Source: Psococerastis gibbosa (lineage: Eukaryota; Arthropoda; Insecta; Psocodea; Psocidae). Taken from it: a stretch of 64,000 nucleotides of DNA. This document shows positions 10,433 to 20,888 of the stretch, one piece after another; position 1 is the first letter of the stretch; every line of letters starts with the position of its first letter. Location of the stretch: positions 2,852,001 through 2,916,000 of the forward strand of contig OZ020490.1 in NCBI GenBank assembly GCA_963971405.1, read 5' to 3'. Position numbers and translations under genes: made by a program. The notes below the pieces were generated by a model that was not told the DNA's origin, ran no database searches, and saw only the letters and a program-made list of their open reading frames with translations.

Positions 10433-10680
10433 TCAGGAAGTAGTAGAATCCGGGCTGATGGTCGATAGTAAACGATTCGCCAACAGCTGCGGTCGACATC
10501 TTCAGTGGCGCTAGCTACGGAGGGACAACCTTCGAAGCCTGCGCAGCGCCCCTGAAGATGTTGATCGCAGCTGTTGACGAAACGTTTGGAAGTTCACTTT
10601 CATATGGACTACGGCCCATCAGCCCCAATTCTACTGGTTCTTAATATGACTCCGACCGTGAAGGCCTTTGCAGTTACATT
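10433..10680 (+). repeat. Element E copy 2, palindromic
   Basis: The left arm (from AGTAGAATCCGGGCTGATGG through GCGGTCGACATCTTCAGTGG) is an imperfect reverse complement of the right arm. The right arm has CTGAAGA (10552-10558), 20 bases, then GAAA (10579-10582). The stem is GTTGAT with GTTGAC, so one stem base differs from other copies while G-U pairing is kept. It ends GTGAAGGCCTTTGCAGTTAC. Confidence 0.7.
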
Positions 10681-11439
10681 TCGTGAAATGAATTAAATTG
10701 TTATTTCTTGTACTTCAAATAATTATACTACTAAACAATTATAATACTTTAATGCTAAAAAAAAAAAAAAAAAAAAAACAATAGTGCACACTACACCAGC
10801 CCCATTAAAAACTACAGTATTGCAACACTTAAACATACAACGCGTAAGCCCCAAAGGGCGTTGCGTTATGATTTAAAAAAAAAAAAAAAAAAAAAAGAAG
10901 AACTTTAATGCATTTGATTTTACAATTTTCAATTTTTTTTTTCATTACTTTTTTGCCTTTCTACATATTTAATAATTAATTAATATTAATATGAAAACCC
11001 ATTCCATTTCTGGATAAATTTTGACTTACAATACTGTCACAAAAAAACATTTTTTTTTAGTTTTGTATGTAACGGCAAAAATATGAATCCTGTAGGCCTA
11101 CAAAAGATTTTGAAACAAAAAAAGTTCTTGTAAAAAAATATTTTTGCAGCAATGTAAAATATTCAAGTAATTCAATAACTTTAGATTTATATTAAAACTG
11201 GCTAAATAACCAATTTTTTATGATAAAAAAATAGCACAGAAATATGTCACACATTCATTTTCATACGAACTGTTTTTAGCACAAATTCACAAAATTTTAT
11301 ATTTTTGCAGCGAAATTCCGACTGGTACCCCCATTGTAAGTCATGTGGCCTCTCGAGAGCCAATATAAACGCAGACAGCTGCTATCTATGCCGATATACT
11401 CGATTTCTTACACGACATAACACCTATTGCCCATAGCGC

Positions 11440-12143
11440 GACACACCTATCCATAATTTGTTAGATCGTCTGGCAGGTAGAAAGTCCCACCCAAATGATT
11501 TGTCTTTTTGAGAATATTATTTTTAAGTTATAAGTAATACTAGTAAATATAAAATTTCAAGCTGCCTCAAATAATTTTTTTTTCCATACTTTGGACGCGT
11601 CTGGCAATGTGAAAGCCCCCACTAAATCGCTTGGCAAATTTGTTTTTGTATTCATTAAACATTACACTGCAGCATATGAAAATTTCATATTGCCTCAAAT
11701 ACATTTTTTGGGGGGTGAAAAAACTAAGTTAAAAAAATTTAGGCTATAACTTAAGTTTGCCCCCGCGCTCACTAGCCAGATCTGCATTCCCGTATTGGGG
11801 TATAATAGGAGATGCATGTGACAAGTTTTCAGCTTGCCTCAAGAACCTACTCCAAATTTCGTGCTACCTCTCGGACTATATATATATTCTATCTATATTA
11901 GACAGGTATTGTCATCCGCGGTTTTCTATCCATTATAAGTCCGGCGTATTTATAAGCCAAGCATGGGTGTCTATACCTATTTATTATTAAAAATTTATCG
12001 TTGTTTATTAATTGTTATTTAAAAAACGTTCTACCAATTAAAAAACACTAAAACGTGTTTTCGTTTTTTTCAATCTTTTCCTTTTCTTACAATATTACTT
12101 ACGGTACTATGGGAAATATAGGATACAAAATGGCGGATGACAA
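11440..12143 (-). repeat. Right arm of the ~700-bp inverted repeat
   Basis: Reverse complement of 8626-9324. It ends with AAAATGGCGGATGACAA, the terminus of MITE family M. Immediately after it, 12144-12241 repeats 11775-11872 directly (98 bp, GCCAGATCTGCATTCCCGTA onward), so the family M copy sits between two direct repeats. Confidence 0.8.
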
Positions 12144-12408
12144 GCCAGATCTGCATTCCCGTATTGGGGTATAATAGGAGATGCATGTGACAAATTTTCA
12201 GCTTGCCTCAAGAACCTACTCCAAATTTCGTGCTACCTCTCCTACTAATAGAACATATGGTATATATTATAGTATTCTGTGATATAGAGCCCTACTGTAT
12301 TTTATTTCAAATTTCCAATAACTCAGCTGTTTTATTTTCTTATATCATTTACTTTGGCCCTTGGGCCACTTGGTATACGTCTGTGCACAACAAGTGGGGA
12401 ACCACTTG

Positions 12409-12731
12409 TCTAGGATATAAAGCCTATTGGGTACACATTCCAAATTCCGTATTTTCTTAATGCATCGCTGAGTATTGAGTTACCGAGGTGTTTCCTACGC
12501 TTTTATGGAGAAATCTCCCGGGGGTTTGCGGTTCCGAGCGGGATGAGGGGTGAGGGGGGGGGGCAGCCGGGGGCTTTGGATTTGAAAAACTGATCGAGTT
12601 ATATAGCTTAATAAGAGTTTTCCATTTTCCCGACCTCCCTGTGGTCTTTTGAATTTTTGGGTGTGACCCAAAAAATATTTTTTATAATATAATCATGAAC
12701 CGCACAACCCTTGGACGGGGCTTATACTTTA
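12409..12731. other. Intergenic, no gene seen
   Basis: Contains a G run near 12553-12561 and otherwise unremarkable AT-rich sequence. TTATACTTTA at 12722-12731 is the target duplication of the following SINE. Confidence 0.4.
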
Positions 12732-12975
12732 GTAGTAGTACGGTTTGACACAGTCCCAGGCCACGGTGTGGGCCCATAGGACTCCAGTGGACCTCCTGAT
12801 TATAGTGGATTCCGAACCACTTGGGAAACACAGTGAAGTCACACGATTAGTTCGGAGGTGACCAGGACAAGTCCTACCATGTTTCCCTACCGGCACTGTG
12901 CACACGACCAATTTATCTGCAGCTTTGAACCTGCTCTGGTCCGCTGGATTCAACTTGGTATGGCGGCCGGCGGGT
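12732..12975 (-). mobile_element. SINE family V, copy 1
   Basis: On the minus strand it starts GCCGGCCGCCATACCAAGTT and runs through GAGCAGGTTCAAAGCTGCAG and CCAAGTGGTTCGGAATCC to a (TAC)n tail. TTATACTTTA is duplicated at 12722-12731 and 12976-12985. Its open frames are not conserved as protein among copies. The duplication length and simple-repeat tail indicate LINE-mobilised retroposition. Confidence 0.8.
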
Positions 12976-13289
12976 TTATACTTTACTTATTTTAATTTTT
13001 TTTTGTTTCCAAACGTAAAGTAGAATGAAAAGGAACGTCTTACACTATAATCAAATAGGTAATTTTTTAAACGACATCAAATTATATAGTAGGATGAAAC
13101 CCCTTGGAATTGACAGATAGCTATAATATGATAACGATGAAAGGAAAAATAAATTAGGGGTAATCTGAGGTTGGGAAGATGGGGGGGGGGGGGGTTGAGA
13201 GTTTTTAAGGGTGAAATACGGTATATCTTGAATTTTGGCAAAACTGCAAGTCCTATGGAAAAATCTTAAATCGCAAAAATGTAGATAAT

Positions 13290-13547
13290 ACCAACTTGCC
13301 CCCCCCCCCCAACCTCGAGCATTGTTCATTGGTTCATACTTCATGGTCACCTTTGCAGCAATATGAATATAGGCATTCCTTTTTTAGCTTTGTAAAATCT
13401 ACAGCTATACTTTACTACTATTAAATTGCGTAAAACCCTACTATTTTACTCTTATACTTTAAATTTTTCTTTATCTTGCCTGAAAACGTCCTAAGGTCAA
13501 CTAAGTTTTGCCCCGCCATCATTCTAAAACTTTACGTCTCTGAACTT
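13290..13547. mobile_element. hAT-type G-tract element, partial copy
   Basis: Runs from a C tract through CCTCGAGCATTG, GCAGCAATATGAATATAGGC and GCGTAAAACCCTACTATTTT to AAAACTTTACGTCTCTG. It closely matches 47639-47928 but lacks the left terminus. A separate run of 14 G is at 13180-13193. Confidence 0.6.
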
Positions 13548-14195
13548 TGGAATTTACACTTTTTTTTATAGCCTATAATAACCTCAAAATTTATGTGAAA
13601 AATGCACAAAGCTAAGTTTTTAATCTTTTACAAAAAAAAAATATCACGAAATTTGGTGAAAACTTAACTTTTTACGTTCTATATATATACTACACTATAA
13701 CTTTTTGATATAAAAATATTTATTTATTCACCTAATTTTGACTAAATATCGAGAACACTCATTTTCAATCGAAAAATCTCAATTCAAAGTATCGACTTTT
13801 TTTAAGCTGGTGGGCTTTTAAAAAACAATATACAATAGTAGGCCCTAACACTACTGTGCTAAATTTCTTAAAAAATGCAAAAAAAACAAAAAACTAGAAT
13901 CCGAAACATATGATATAATATTTAGAATATGGTCCGGTCAATATTATGTCCACACCCGAGATCGTAGTAAATCGCACCTATAACAGAAAATTGGCCGCAT
14001 TGTTTAAAACACAATTTTGAATGAAATGAGAAAAATGAATCAGATGGATGGACCATTTTTAAAGGCTTCTACTCTTAACCCTGGACTAATTGGAGAGATA
14101 AGACATCCGAGTGCGCCAATAATATGTTTTGAATCCAGAGGCCACCTGGTACGTTTTCTCAATGGCTGGTCATATAGGAGATTTGGCGAGTGGCC
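13548..14195. other. AT-rich DNA with repeat family C fragment
   Basis: About 14060-14180 (GGAGAGATAAGACATCCGAG, TGCGCCAATAATATG, ATGGCTGGTCAT) resembles 32540-32640. The frame at 14017-14220 covers this repeat and has no known domain. Nothing else is recognised. Confidence 0.4.
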
Positions 14196-14775
14196 CCTAG
14201 GGATCCAACGATACTACTGATATAATACTAGTATCGATACTTGTCTTTCGATACCACTGGTATTGGTACCCGATACTTTTCATTCAATACTTGCAGGTAT
14301 CGATACCTATATGCTGGTATTGAATCAAATAATACCTACCACACAACTAAACTTTTTCCCGCTATTTTTTTTTTAATTTTTAATTTTTAAAATAGTCACC
14401 AACCTGCTGTGTGAGTGTTCTTTCGTACGCTAAGTATAGAGTTTGGTCTAGGTTAATTTTGCGGGCCTGATTCTTTAGCAATTGTAATTTGCAATTCCCC
14501 AATTTTTTTTTAATATTGAATTTAAGTTATTTTTAGTCATATGCGTCTAACATTATAGTTATTGGTTATTTTAGAATATTTATTTAATTAAAGAAGTTAC
14601 CAGAATTTTTCAAAGGCCCCTTGATACCCTGGGTCCATGGACGCACCCCCGCGAGCTGGCATTCCATTCGATACCAATACCTCATGGTATCGATACTTTT
14701 CTTTCAATACAATACCAGTATCAATACCTATCGATACAAGAATCGATACATTTGTAAAAATTTGGATCCCTAGAC
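14196..14775. mobile_element. hAT-like element rich in TATCGATA
   Basis: The inverted ends are TAGGGATCCAA and TTTGGATCCCTA. Both subterminal regions are packed with variants of GGTATCGATACC; exact TATCGATA occurs at 14232, 14298, 14688 and 14729, with many one-base variants. Subterminal arrays of this kind are typical transposase-binding sites of hAT elements. No clear 8-bp duplication and no transposase frame were found. Opposed frames at 14597-14948 lie across the right end. Confidence 0.55.
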
Positions 14776-15271
14776 TGGTCCCAGAAACGAAAGAAATGTA
14801 CAGTATATTATGGCGGGAAGTGGCAGCTATTCGCCACAAAGTCAACCTCGGGCTACTGTGGCTCCTTCTAGACAAGCATGCACCAGCAGACTTGCCACCA
14901 CACCCCCCCCTCCCCCGATTACCCCTTGGCTTCGTTGGGGACTGCTGATTCGCTATATTCTCAGCTACTCACCAGACCCGTACCCAGGATTCAATTTTGG
15001 GAGGGGCCAAGAACAACAAAGTAGGTACATCCGTAGTGATTTTAGTAGTTTTAGCTGAAACTCTTACATTATTTATTATTTGTTATCAAATTTAGGGGAG
15101 CCATGGCCCCCTTGCCCCCCCCCCCCCTTGGGTACGGGCCTGCTACCCACCATAGCTGGTTCTTTTTTGTTATCCGCTGCCTGCGACCCCGCTGAAGTAC
15201 CTTGTAGCTCGGACCTAGTCAGGATAGGGCCTAACTTACCCTTATTCCTGGTTAAGGTTTTTTTAAGATGG
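14776..15271. other. Intergenic, no gene seen
   Basis: Contains C tracts near 14903 and 15115-15127, one next to GGGGGAGCCATGG-like sequence and TTGGGTACGGGCCTG, probably one end of a G-tract repeat. Overlapping open frames on both strands here lack recognisable domains. Confidence 0.35.
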
Positions 15272-15540
15272 CCGGCCGCCATACCAAGTTGAATCGAGGG
15301 GACCAGAGCAGGTTCAAAGCTGCAGATAACTTGGTCGAGTGCACAGTGCCGGTAGGGAAACATGGTAGGACTTGTCCTGGTCACCTCCGACTTCACTGTG
15401 TTTCCCAAGTGGTTTGGAATCCACTATAATCAGGAGGTCCACTGTCCTATGGGCTGGCATAGGACAGTCCAGTCGGGGTCGCTCTATGGGCCCAAATATG
15501 AGGCCTAAGTCGTTATTAACCCGACGAACACTACTACTAC
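15272..15540 (+). mobile_element. SINE family V, copy 2 (long 3' module)
   Basis: Starts CCGGCCGCCATACCAAGTTG and carries the full 3' module: a hairpin CTGTCCTATG / CATAGGACAG near 15443-15470, then GGGCCCAAATATGAGGCCTA, CGTTATTAACCCGACGAACA and (CTA)n. TAAGATGG flanks it at 15264-15271 and 15541-15548. Confidence 0.8.
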
Positions 15541-15959
15541 TAAGATGGGGCTAGACCTGCAGATTTAGGTAATTAATGGGGGAAGAGATAGCGCGAATAA
15601 AAAGGTTAAAAAAGTGCCTGTTTACTTTCACCAAAATGCTGCGATATTCTTTTCCTTTGAAACATAATAAGGTCTTTCCATTATACAATAGGAATATTTA
15701 CTCAAAGCTGCGGGTGGCAACGCAAAAGAGATTTAAGTTTATAATTCCGCAGATTTTACTGGGGTCATCTCATTAAAAAAAAGAGTTGGGGTTTTGAATT
15801 TAAGGCTCGTTTATTACGAGAATATGCGATTGTTAAGGGGAAACGGGCCACTGGCATGGCCACCTCTGAGTCAGTGGCGGCCCGATGTCGAATTACCACC
15901 GGTGCAAGGTACCATTCTGACATTCCAAGTAAAGTAAAGTAAAAATAAATGTATTTCCA
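15541..15959. other. Intergenic, no gene seen
   Basis: No recognisable gene, RNA or repeat. A frame at 15576-15776 is lysine/phenylalanine-rich and unconvincing. Confidence 0.4.
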
Positions 15960-15984
15960 TCAAATTTCAGTTTTAGCCTCGCCA

Positions 15985-16795
15985 GAAAATTTAGCAAGCG
16001 TGGGACTCGAACCAACAACCTTTCGGGTGAAAAGTCCGAATCCGTACCACTATACTATACTATTAGATTAGATTAGATTAGATTAAAGTTAGGTCGTTTG
16101 ACCCTGGTGGGCCTTGCGAATCGCTTTGACCTTAAGATCTATTGCGATTTCCCGATCTTGTTAGTCCCAATCTGTGATGGTGTTTCTTATGAACTTGACC
16201 ACACTTCTTGGTGCTAGTTTGCACACTTCCACTGGATCTAGGAACCGGGAGTCGGTGGCTACTTGGCGTCGGTAGGAGATGGCCGGGCAGTCGCATAGTA
16301 CGTGCTCCGCAGTCTCAGTGGCTTCCTTGCAGAAGCGACATGTGTCCTCAGTCACTTTTCCCATGTTTTTCAGGTGATAATTCACCGGGCAGTGTCCTGT
16401 GAGGATGCCTGTGAGGATTCTCAGATCTAGTTTGCTGAGCTTGAGTGCCTTCTTTGTGAAGTTTTGTGAGTAGGAAAGGAACAGTTTGGCCTGTCTTTGC
16501 CCTGGGGTTGACTTCCAGTAACTGGTTTTCCTTTTCTCTTCCCAATGCTGGATCATCATGCGCTGATGATTTTTTGGAAAGGCGCAGAAGGGTTCAGGCC
16601 CCACGAACGATGCAGCGCCACCTTTCTTGGCGAGCGTGTCTGCTTCTTCGTTTCCGGGCACCCCACTGTGGCCTTTTACCCACATTAGAGTTACCTTATT
16701 GGTATCAGCTAACGTGTTCAGGGCAAGCGTGCATTCCCAGACCAGCTTCGATTCGATACTATACTATACTAGGTATACAATATGTCTTGCCTATA
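15985..16795 (-). mobile_element. tRNA-derived SINE (family T) split by a LINE
   Basis: The minus strand reads TAGTGGTACGG (A-box side), then CGAAAGGTTGTTGGTTCGAG with the B-box-like GGTTCGAGTCC near 15998-16020. The 5' end continues beyond the inserted LINE as GGCAAGACATAT (minus strand) near 16785. The SINE is interrupted at 16063-16757. Confidence 0.6.
16063..16757 (-). pseudogene. Jockey/I-like LINE fragment, RNase H to 3' end
   Basis: The open minus frame from about 16748 to a stop at 16161 begins SKLVWECTLALNTL, then VTLMWVKGHSGVPGNEEAD, the C-terminal RNase H motif with its His and Asp. It ends with CRFCKEATETAEHVLCDC, a zinc-knuckle-like tail. The polymerase and catalytic N-terminus of RNase H are missing, so it is 5'-truncated. 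The 3' end is (TAATC)n. ACTATACTATACTA is duplicated at 16049-16062 and 16758-16771. The surviving frame is uninterrupted, suggesting a fairly recent insertion. Confidence 0.9.
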
Positions 16796-17291
16796 TGTAT
16801 ATACTCATTTTATTTGGCATCGGTGCGTTTTCACAACTCAACGGCTTTTGTAAAACTTGAATACATGAATTACATAGGTCAATCAATATCAATATCAATA
16901 TAATATAATCATACTATTTACATTTAAGAGACAAAAAAAGGTACTGTTTATGTCCCACCCAGTTATAAATAGTACCAGCAATTTCGATTTTTTAGGGTTA
17001 CGGCACTATTGAAATCTGGGAGCGACATGTGCAACTCAACGGAAGCATCCCAACAAACTGTAAAAGGTCAACACCGTTTTACGTACCGTTTTATTAAAAT
17101 CCCCCGGGAGATTGATAACCAATAACACACAGTATATGCCACCCCAACTGTCCCCAATAGGTTTAAATGCCTCCCTTACAGGCGATTGTTTGTTTTCCAG
17201 TAAATAAATTTTAAATTCAAGAGACATAGGGGAAACCCCGAAGGGGTATATAGGCCTACACATAAACAATGAAATGCACTGGTATCGATCG
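16796..17291. other. Intergenic, no gene seen
   Basis: AT-rich. The minus frame at 17036-17365 (109 codons) owes its poly-Asn stretch to the adjacent (GTT)n repeat and is not credible. Confidence 0.4.
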
Positions 17292-17330
<39 letters not shown>

Positions 17331-17670
17331 CCAACGCCTGCTTTCAGCATTTCTGCTTTAAGCAACCCTGTCAGCCTGGCGGGGGGAGTGAGTCTATTTG
17401 TTAACTTGAGGCACCCTAAGGGCAGACTCTTTCACCTCGGGGAAGGGGGAGTTGACTAACAGGGTGGACCTCCTGATTATAGTGGATTCCGAACCACTTG
17501 GGGAACATGGTAAAGTCACACGATTAAATCGGAGGTGACCAGGACTCGACTTATACTGCCTAAGCGCGTTATCATGTCCCACCAGGTTCCCCTGCCAACG
17601 CTGTGCACACTACCAAGTTGCCGCAGTTTGAAACATGCTCTGCTCTAATCGAATCAACATGGTAAGGCCG
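17292..17670 (-). mobile_element. SINE family V, alternative 3' module (V2), copy 1
   Basis: On the minus strand it starts GGCCTTACCATGTTGATTC, shares the middle CCAAGTGGTTCGGAATCC and AATCAGGAGGTCCA with V1, then has a different 3' half (CAAGTTAACAAATAGACTCA, GCAGAAATGCTGAAAGCAGG) ending in (AAC)13, seen as (GTT)n at 17293-17329. No clear target duplication. Confidence 0.75.
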
Positions 17671-18223
17671 TTTCGGGCTGCCAATTTCCTACGGGCTACT
17701 CTTAAACAGGGAAAAATAACATTGATAATCAAAGTTAACTTTATAAACTAAAACATTTTGGCGCTATTTTTTACTTTCGACGTAGCAGGTGGAATCCATG
17801 TCTGCTTCCACTTCAGTTTGTGCGCATCTGCACACAATAGAACACAAAGCCAGCAGGCAAGGACGGCTGCCCCCCCCCCCCAAATTTGTTAAATCTACTC
17901 TAAAATTAATTTATTACGCTTTGATTTAATCGATCCAACATATGGTTTTCCTATTATGACCCACAACTACCCCCCCCCCCGCCCCCCAATAGGGCTGGAT
18001 CCATCCCGTCCCGCGTCCCCGGGCCTCGAAAAGAAAGGTTAAAAGACCCCTCAGATCTTAGTAAGCAATTTAATCTACCCTTTGTGAAGTTCCAAATATG
18101 AAGACGACAGGGCAGGGGAGAAACCGGTAAGGTGGTCGATAGTTGATTTTTCAGAAATCGAATTTAAATTTGAAAGTAGCCGTTTTTTATTATATTATGT
18201 TTTTATATTATTATATTATATTA

Positions 18224-18257
<34 letters not shown>

Positions 18258-18483
18258 GTCTATATAGTATAGTATATATATGTCTGGACGTCAGAGGGTA
18301 CAATATTAATGAAAAAATAAGAAGGGGCAAGAGTACAAAAAATTAGAAGTGTAGAAGACTTAGATAACTTGTAGCACTTTTGTAAAAATGTTGCAAATTT
18401 CTCCAAAAACACTGAAAATAAGATTAAGAGTGAAAATGAAAATTTTTTTTGAACAATTTTATTGTAGGAAAGTCGATGTAATT
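17671..18483. other. Intergenic with TTA microsatellite
   Basis: A TAT/ATT microsatellite occupies about 18183-18262 and produces a spurious tyrosine-rich frame. C tracts lie at 17871-17882 and 17970-17988. No gene. Confidence 0.45.
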
Positions 18484-19240
18484 GAAAAAGACATAAGAAT
18501 GATGAATTCTAATTGTAAAGACATTAGAGTACTGCACCTTAATATAAGAAGCTTAAAAAAATAGTACAATGAGTTAGAAATATTAAAAACACAAGTAAAC
18601 CCTGAAATAATATCGATATGTGAAACGGATTTAAAAAGTTATGAGAAAGATTTATATAACTTGCACAATTACAATAAATTTGATTTTTTTCGCTCAATAC
18701 AAGAGGGGGGAGGCATGTCAATATACATTTTCGAAATATCAACATGCTGAATTATTAACGTGCAATAAAATCTTAAAATTTAAAATTATAAAACAAAATT
18801 ATTTCGACGATAAATATAAAGCAGCGGACAAAACTAGATATACGAGGCAACAACAAAGGTTACAGATACCAATTACATACAATAAATATGGGGACAGGGA
18901 AAATAATGTGCTAATAAAAAAATTGTTCAACGAAATCCCCCAAGCTATAAAAAATTAAGAAAAAATTGGGAAAGCAAAACAAGTAATAAAAAAATGATTG
19001 CTAGAGACTCAATAGGCAAGACCTATTGAACCCACAATACCCTTAAAAAGTTGCAACATTTAGTGAAGAAGACGCCACCCCCGACAAGCGGAAGCTTTGG
19101 GGTGGTCGTGAATTGTAATTAGTATATTTTTATTTTGAATTAATATAATCCCCTAGCTGGTGGAGTAACCAGTTAGGAAAAAAAAAAAAAAAATTATTAT
19201 TATTATGTATTATTATTATATATTATTATTATTATTTTAT
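18484..19240 (+). pseudogene. Internally deleted CR1/L2-like LINE
   Basis: From 18484 the frame reads KDIRVLHLNIRSLKK, a stop, then YNELEILKTQVNPEIISICE, followed by GGGMSIYI. This is the start of an APE-type endonuclease domain as in CR1/L2 LINEs (HLNIRSL, I-x-E-T, GGG motifs). At about 18740 it joins, in another frame, to AADKTRYTRQQQRLQIPITY and NNVLIKKLFNEIPQAIK, which resembles the C-terminus of such LINEs. The reverse transcriptase is absent. A GC-rich 3' stretch, an A run (about 19180-19193) and (TTA)n follow. Confidence 0.7.
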
Positions 19241-19873
19241 GTTTTTTCCCCCACGCCATTTGTGCAGAACCTTATTACTGGGATTTCTTCGGTTTTGTTA
19301 GGTCATCTAAAACTAAATTAAAAACTGAACAGAATGCCACCATTGTCTCAATTTCGACCAAAAGTGCACCTTCCCTGTTATTCCCCTGACGTCTTCATGT
19401 GTAAAACATACAATGCGTAGCAGGCCTACTGACCCCATGTAAACTCAGCAAATGTCTCCCTTAAATATTGTTTGTTTTGGACTAATTTATGATCAGCGCC
19501 AAAGCTCGACACCCAGCTGGCGACAGAATTTGACTGGCTAATTAGGAGGAGGAGGGGGGGGGGGATGGGGTAAGCAATTAAAATGGGAGCGGCAGCAGCT
19601 GCCTAAATTACTGTGGGACGTTTCTAACATGAAACAACCATTTCGTGTTTGCTGAGTTGCCGATTCAGCAACGTTTTGTGTTTATCTACTTGTTTGGGGT
19701 GTTCTGTTGGTTTCCTTTGACGACTTTTAAGATTGGGCTATGATGACTTTTGAAAAATCTCCTAAGACAACGATATTATAATGGAATAGATGGCACCTAA
19801 CCATAAGCTAAGAGTGGCTAAGTATGGAAAATCACTAGGAATGGCAAAGGTGCAGGCTCAAGGAAATGTCACC
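19241..19873. other. Intergenic, no gene seen
   Basis: Contains a G run at 19554-19564. No coding frame or RNA gene is recognised. Confidence 0.4.
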
Positions 19874-19879
19874 GTGTTC

Positions 19880-20056
19880 AAGGCCGTAGCCAGGATTTTT
19901 TTTTTTGGGGGGGGGGGTAGTGGTTTCAGAAATTTAATTGGATATTACATAGTAGTTTTTATTTTTCCTCTCAACATCCGATTATATCTAGTGTCAAGCC
20001 ATTTCATTTCGGGGGGGGGGGGGGGGGTTGACCCCATGAACTCCCCTGGCTACGGC
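19880..20056. mobile_element. G-tract MITE with TAGCCAGG ends
   Basis: The inverted ends are AAGGCCGTAGCCAGG and CCTGGCTACGGC, with T9G10 just inside the left end and a run of 17 G inside the right side. No ORF. It is related in design to 42694-42871, which has an 8-bp duplication; none was found here. Confidence 0.6.
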
Positions 20057-20888
20057 AAAAATAAATAAACAAGTCATCAGCAGTACTGAAACCAGAATTC
20101 AGACGCAGTACTTTCTGCGCACTTCACCTATGGTCGCTAACAGTCTTAACAGCTTTATAGCACAGTCAATTTGGATATTTCAAACAGCAAAAATTCCGAC
20201 AGGACCAAATTTTGGTATACACCTTGGGTTTACCAATATAAATAAAATGACGAAATTCCCCACCGATCCCATGTGTGCTTACAAAGTTATTCGGGGTCAA
20301 AGGTCACAATTTCAGTTTTTTTTTCTCGAGACCGGGAGGCCTAAGTTTTATCAATAAATTGTTTTGAACCAAAGTTGTAGGTAGATCTTTCAATTCTCAT
20401 TTAAAAAGGTTTCTATCATTCTATCATGTAAACCCATTGAAGTCTCGAATATTTCGGCCATCAGCACAAAGGTTTCCTTGTATACTGACGTATAAATAGG
20501 GAAGCAATAACTCATATGAACGTTACGTTGCCTACATCAGCAAAAGCTCTTAAGTACACCTACGATATAATTGAGTGCTATTTGTAAACTATTTCTCCTT
20601 TGTCTTTCTCCGTCACACACTTTACAATTATCTCCAGCTGTGCTACGCTCAGCATATAATGTGTACCATTAAAAACAAAGCCTGTGTGTGACTCAAATGG
20701 CTTTCTCATTCCCGTGTGGAATGTTAGACTTGTATACAGTGCATACTGTATATACTTTGCGCCTTTGTCTCGAAATACCTACACTTCTCCAGCTTGTAAC
20801 TTTGCAAGAATATTTGTATATTCATTATGAGGAAAGCTGTCAGCTGTAATAATCTTTACATCTTTAGTGTTATTGAGTTACTTACGTG
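20057..20888. other. Intergenic with family A fragment
   Basis: About 20430-20515 is a family A terminus (GAAGTCTCGAATATTTCGGC, ATAAATAGGGAAGCAATA). No gene. CTTACGTG at 20881-20888 is a hAT target duplication. Confidence 0.4.

Larger units (their letters stand above)
9325..11439. other. Spacer between inverted-repeat arms
   Basis: Contains a G/C-tract repeat (9640-9745), AT-rich DNA, element E copy 2 (10433-10680), A runs at about 10760 and 10875, and no transposase-like frame. If the whole is one foldback-type transposon it is non-autonomous. Confidence 0.45.
8418..12408. mobile_element. hAT-like element split by inverted-repeat complex
   Basis: The left end CAGAGGTTCCCAACCTTTTT with CCGTGGACCAC, and the right end GGGGAACCACTTG near 12396, match a second copy at 50783-51775. 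Its body is interrupted between about 8619 and 12282: the left part ends TTTATAGTTCAGTGC and the right part resumes CTGTATTTTATTTCAAATTT, which adjoin in the other copy. No clear target duplication, so hAT assignment rests on the ends. Confidence 0.5.

Noticed and set aside
17036-17365. Poly-Asn protein
   Set aside because: The Asn run is the (AAC)n tail of a SINE read on the minus strand.
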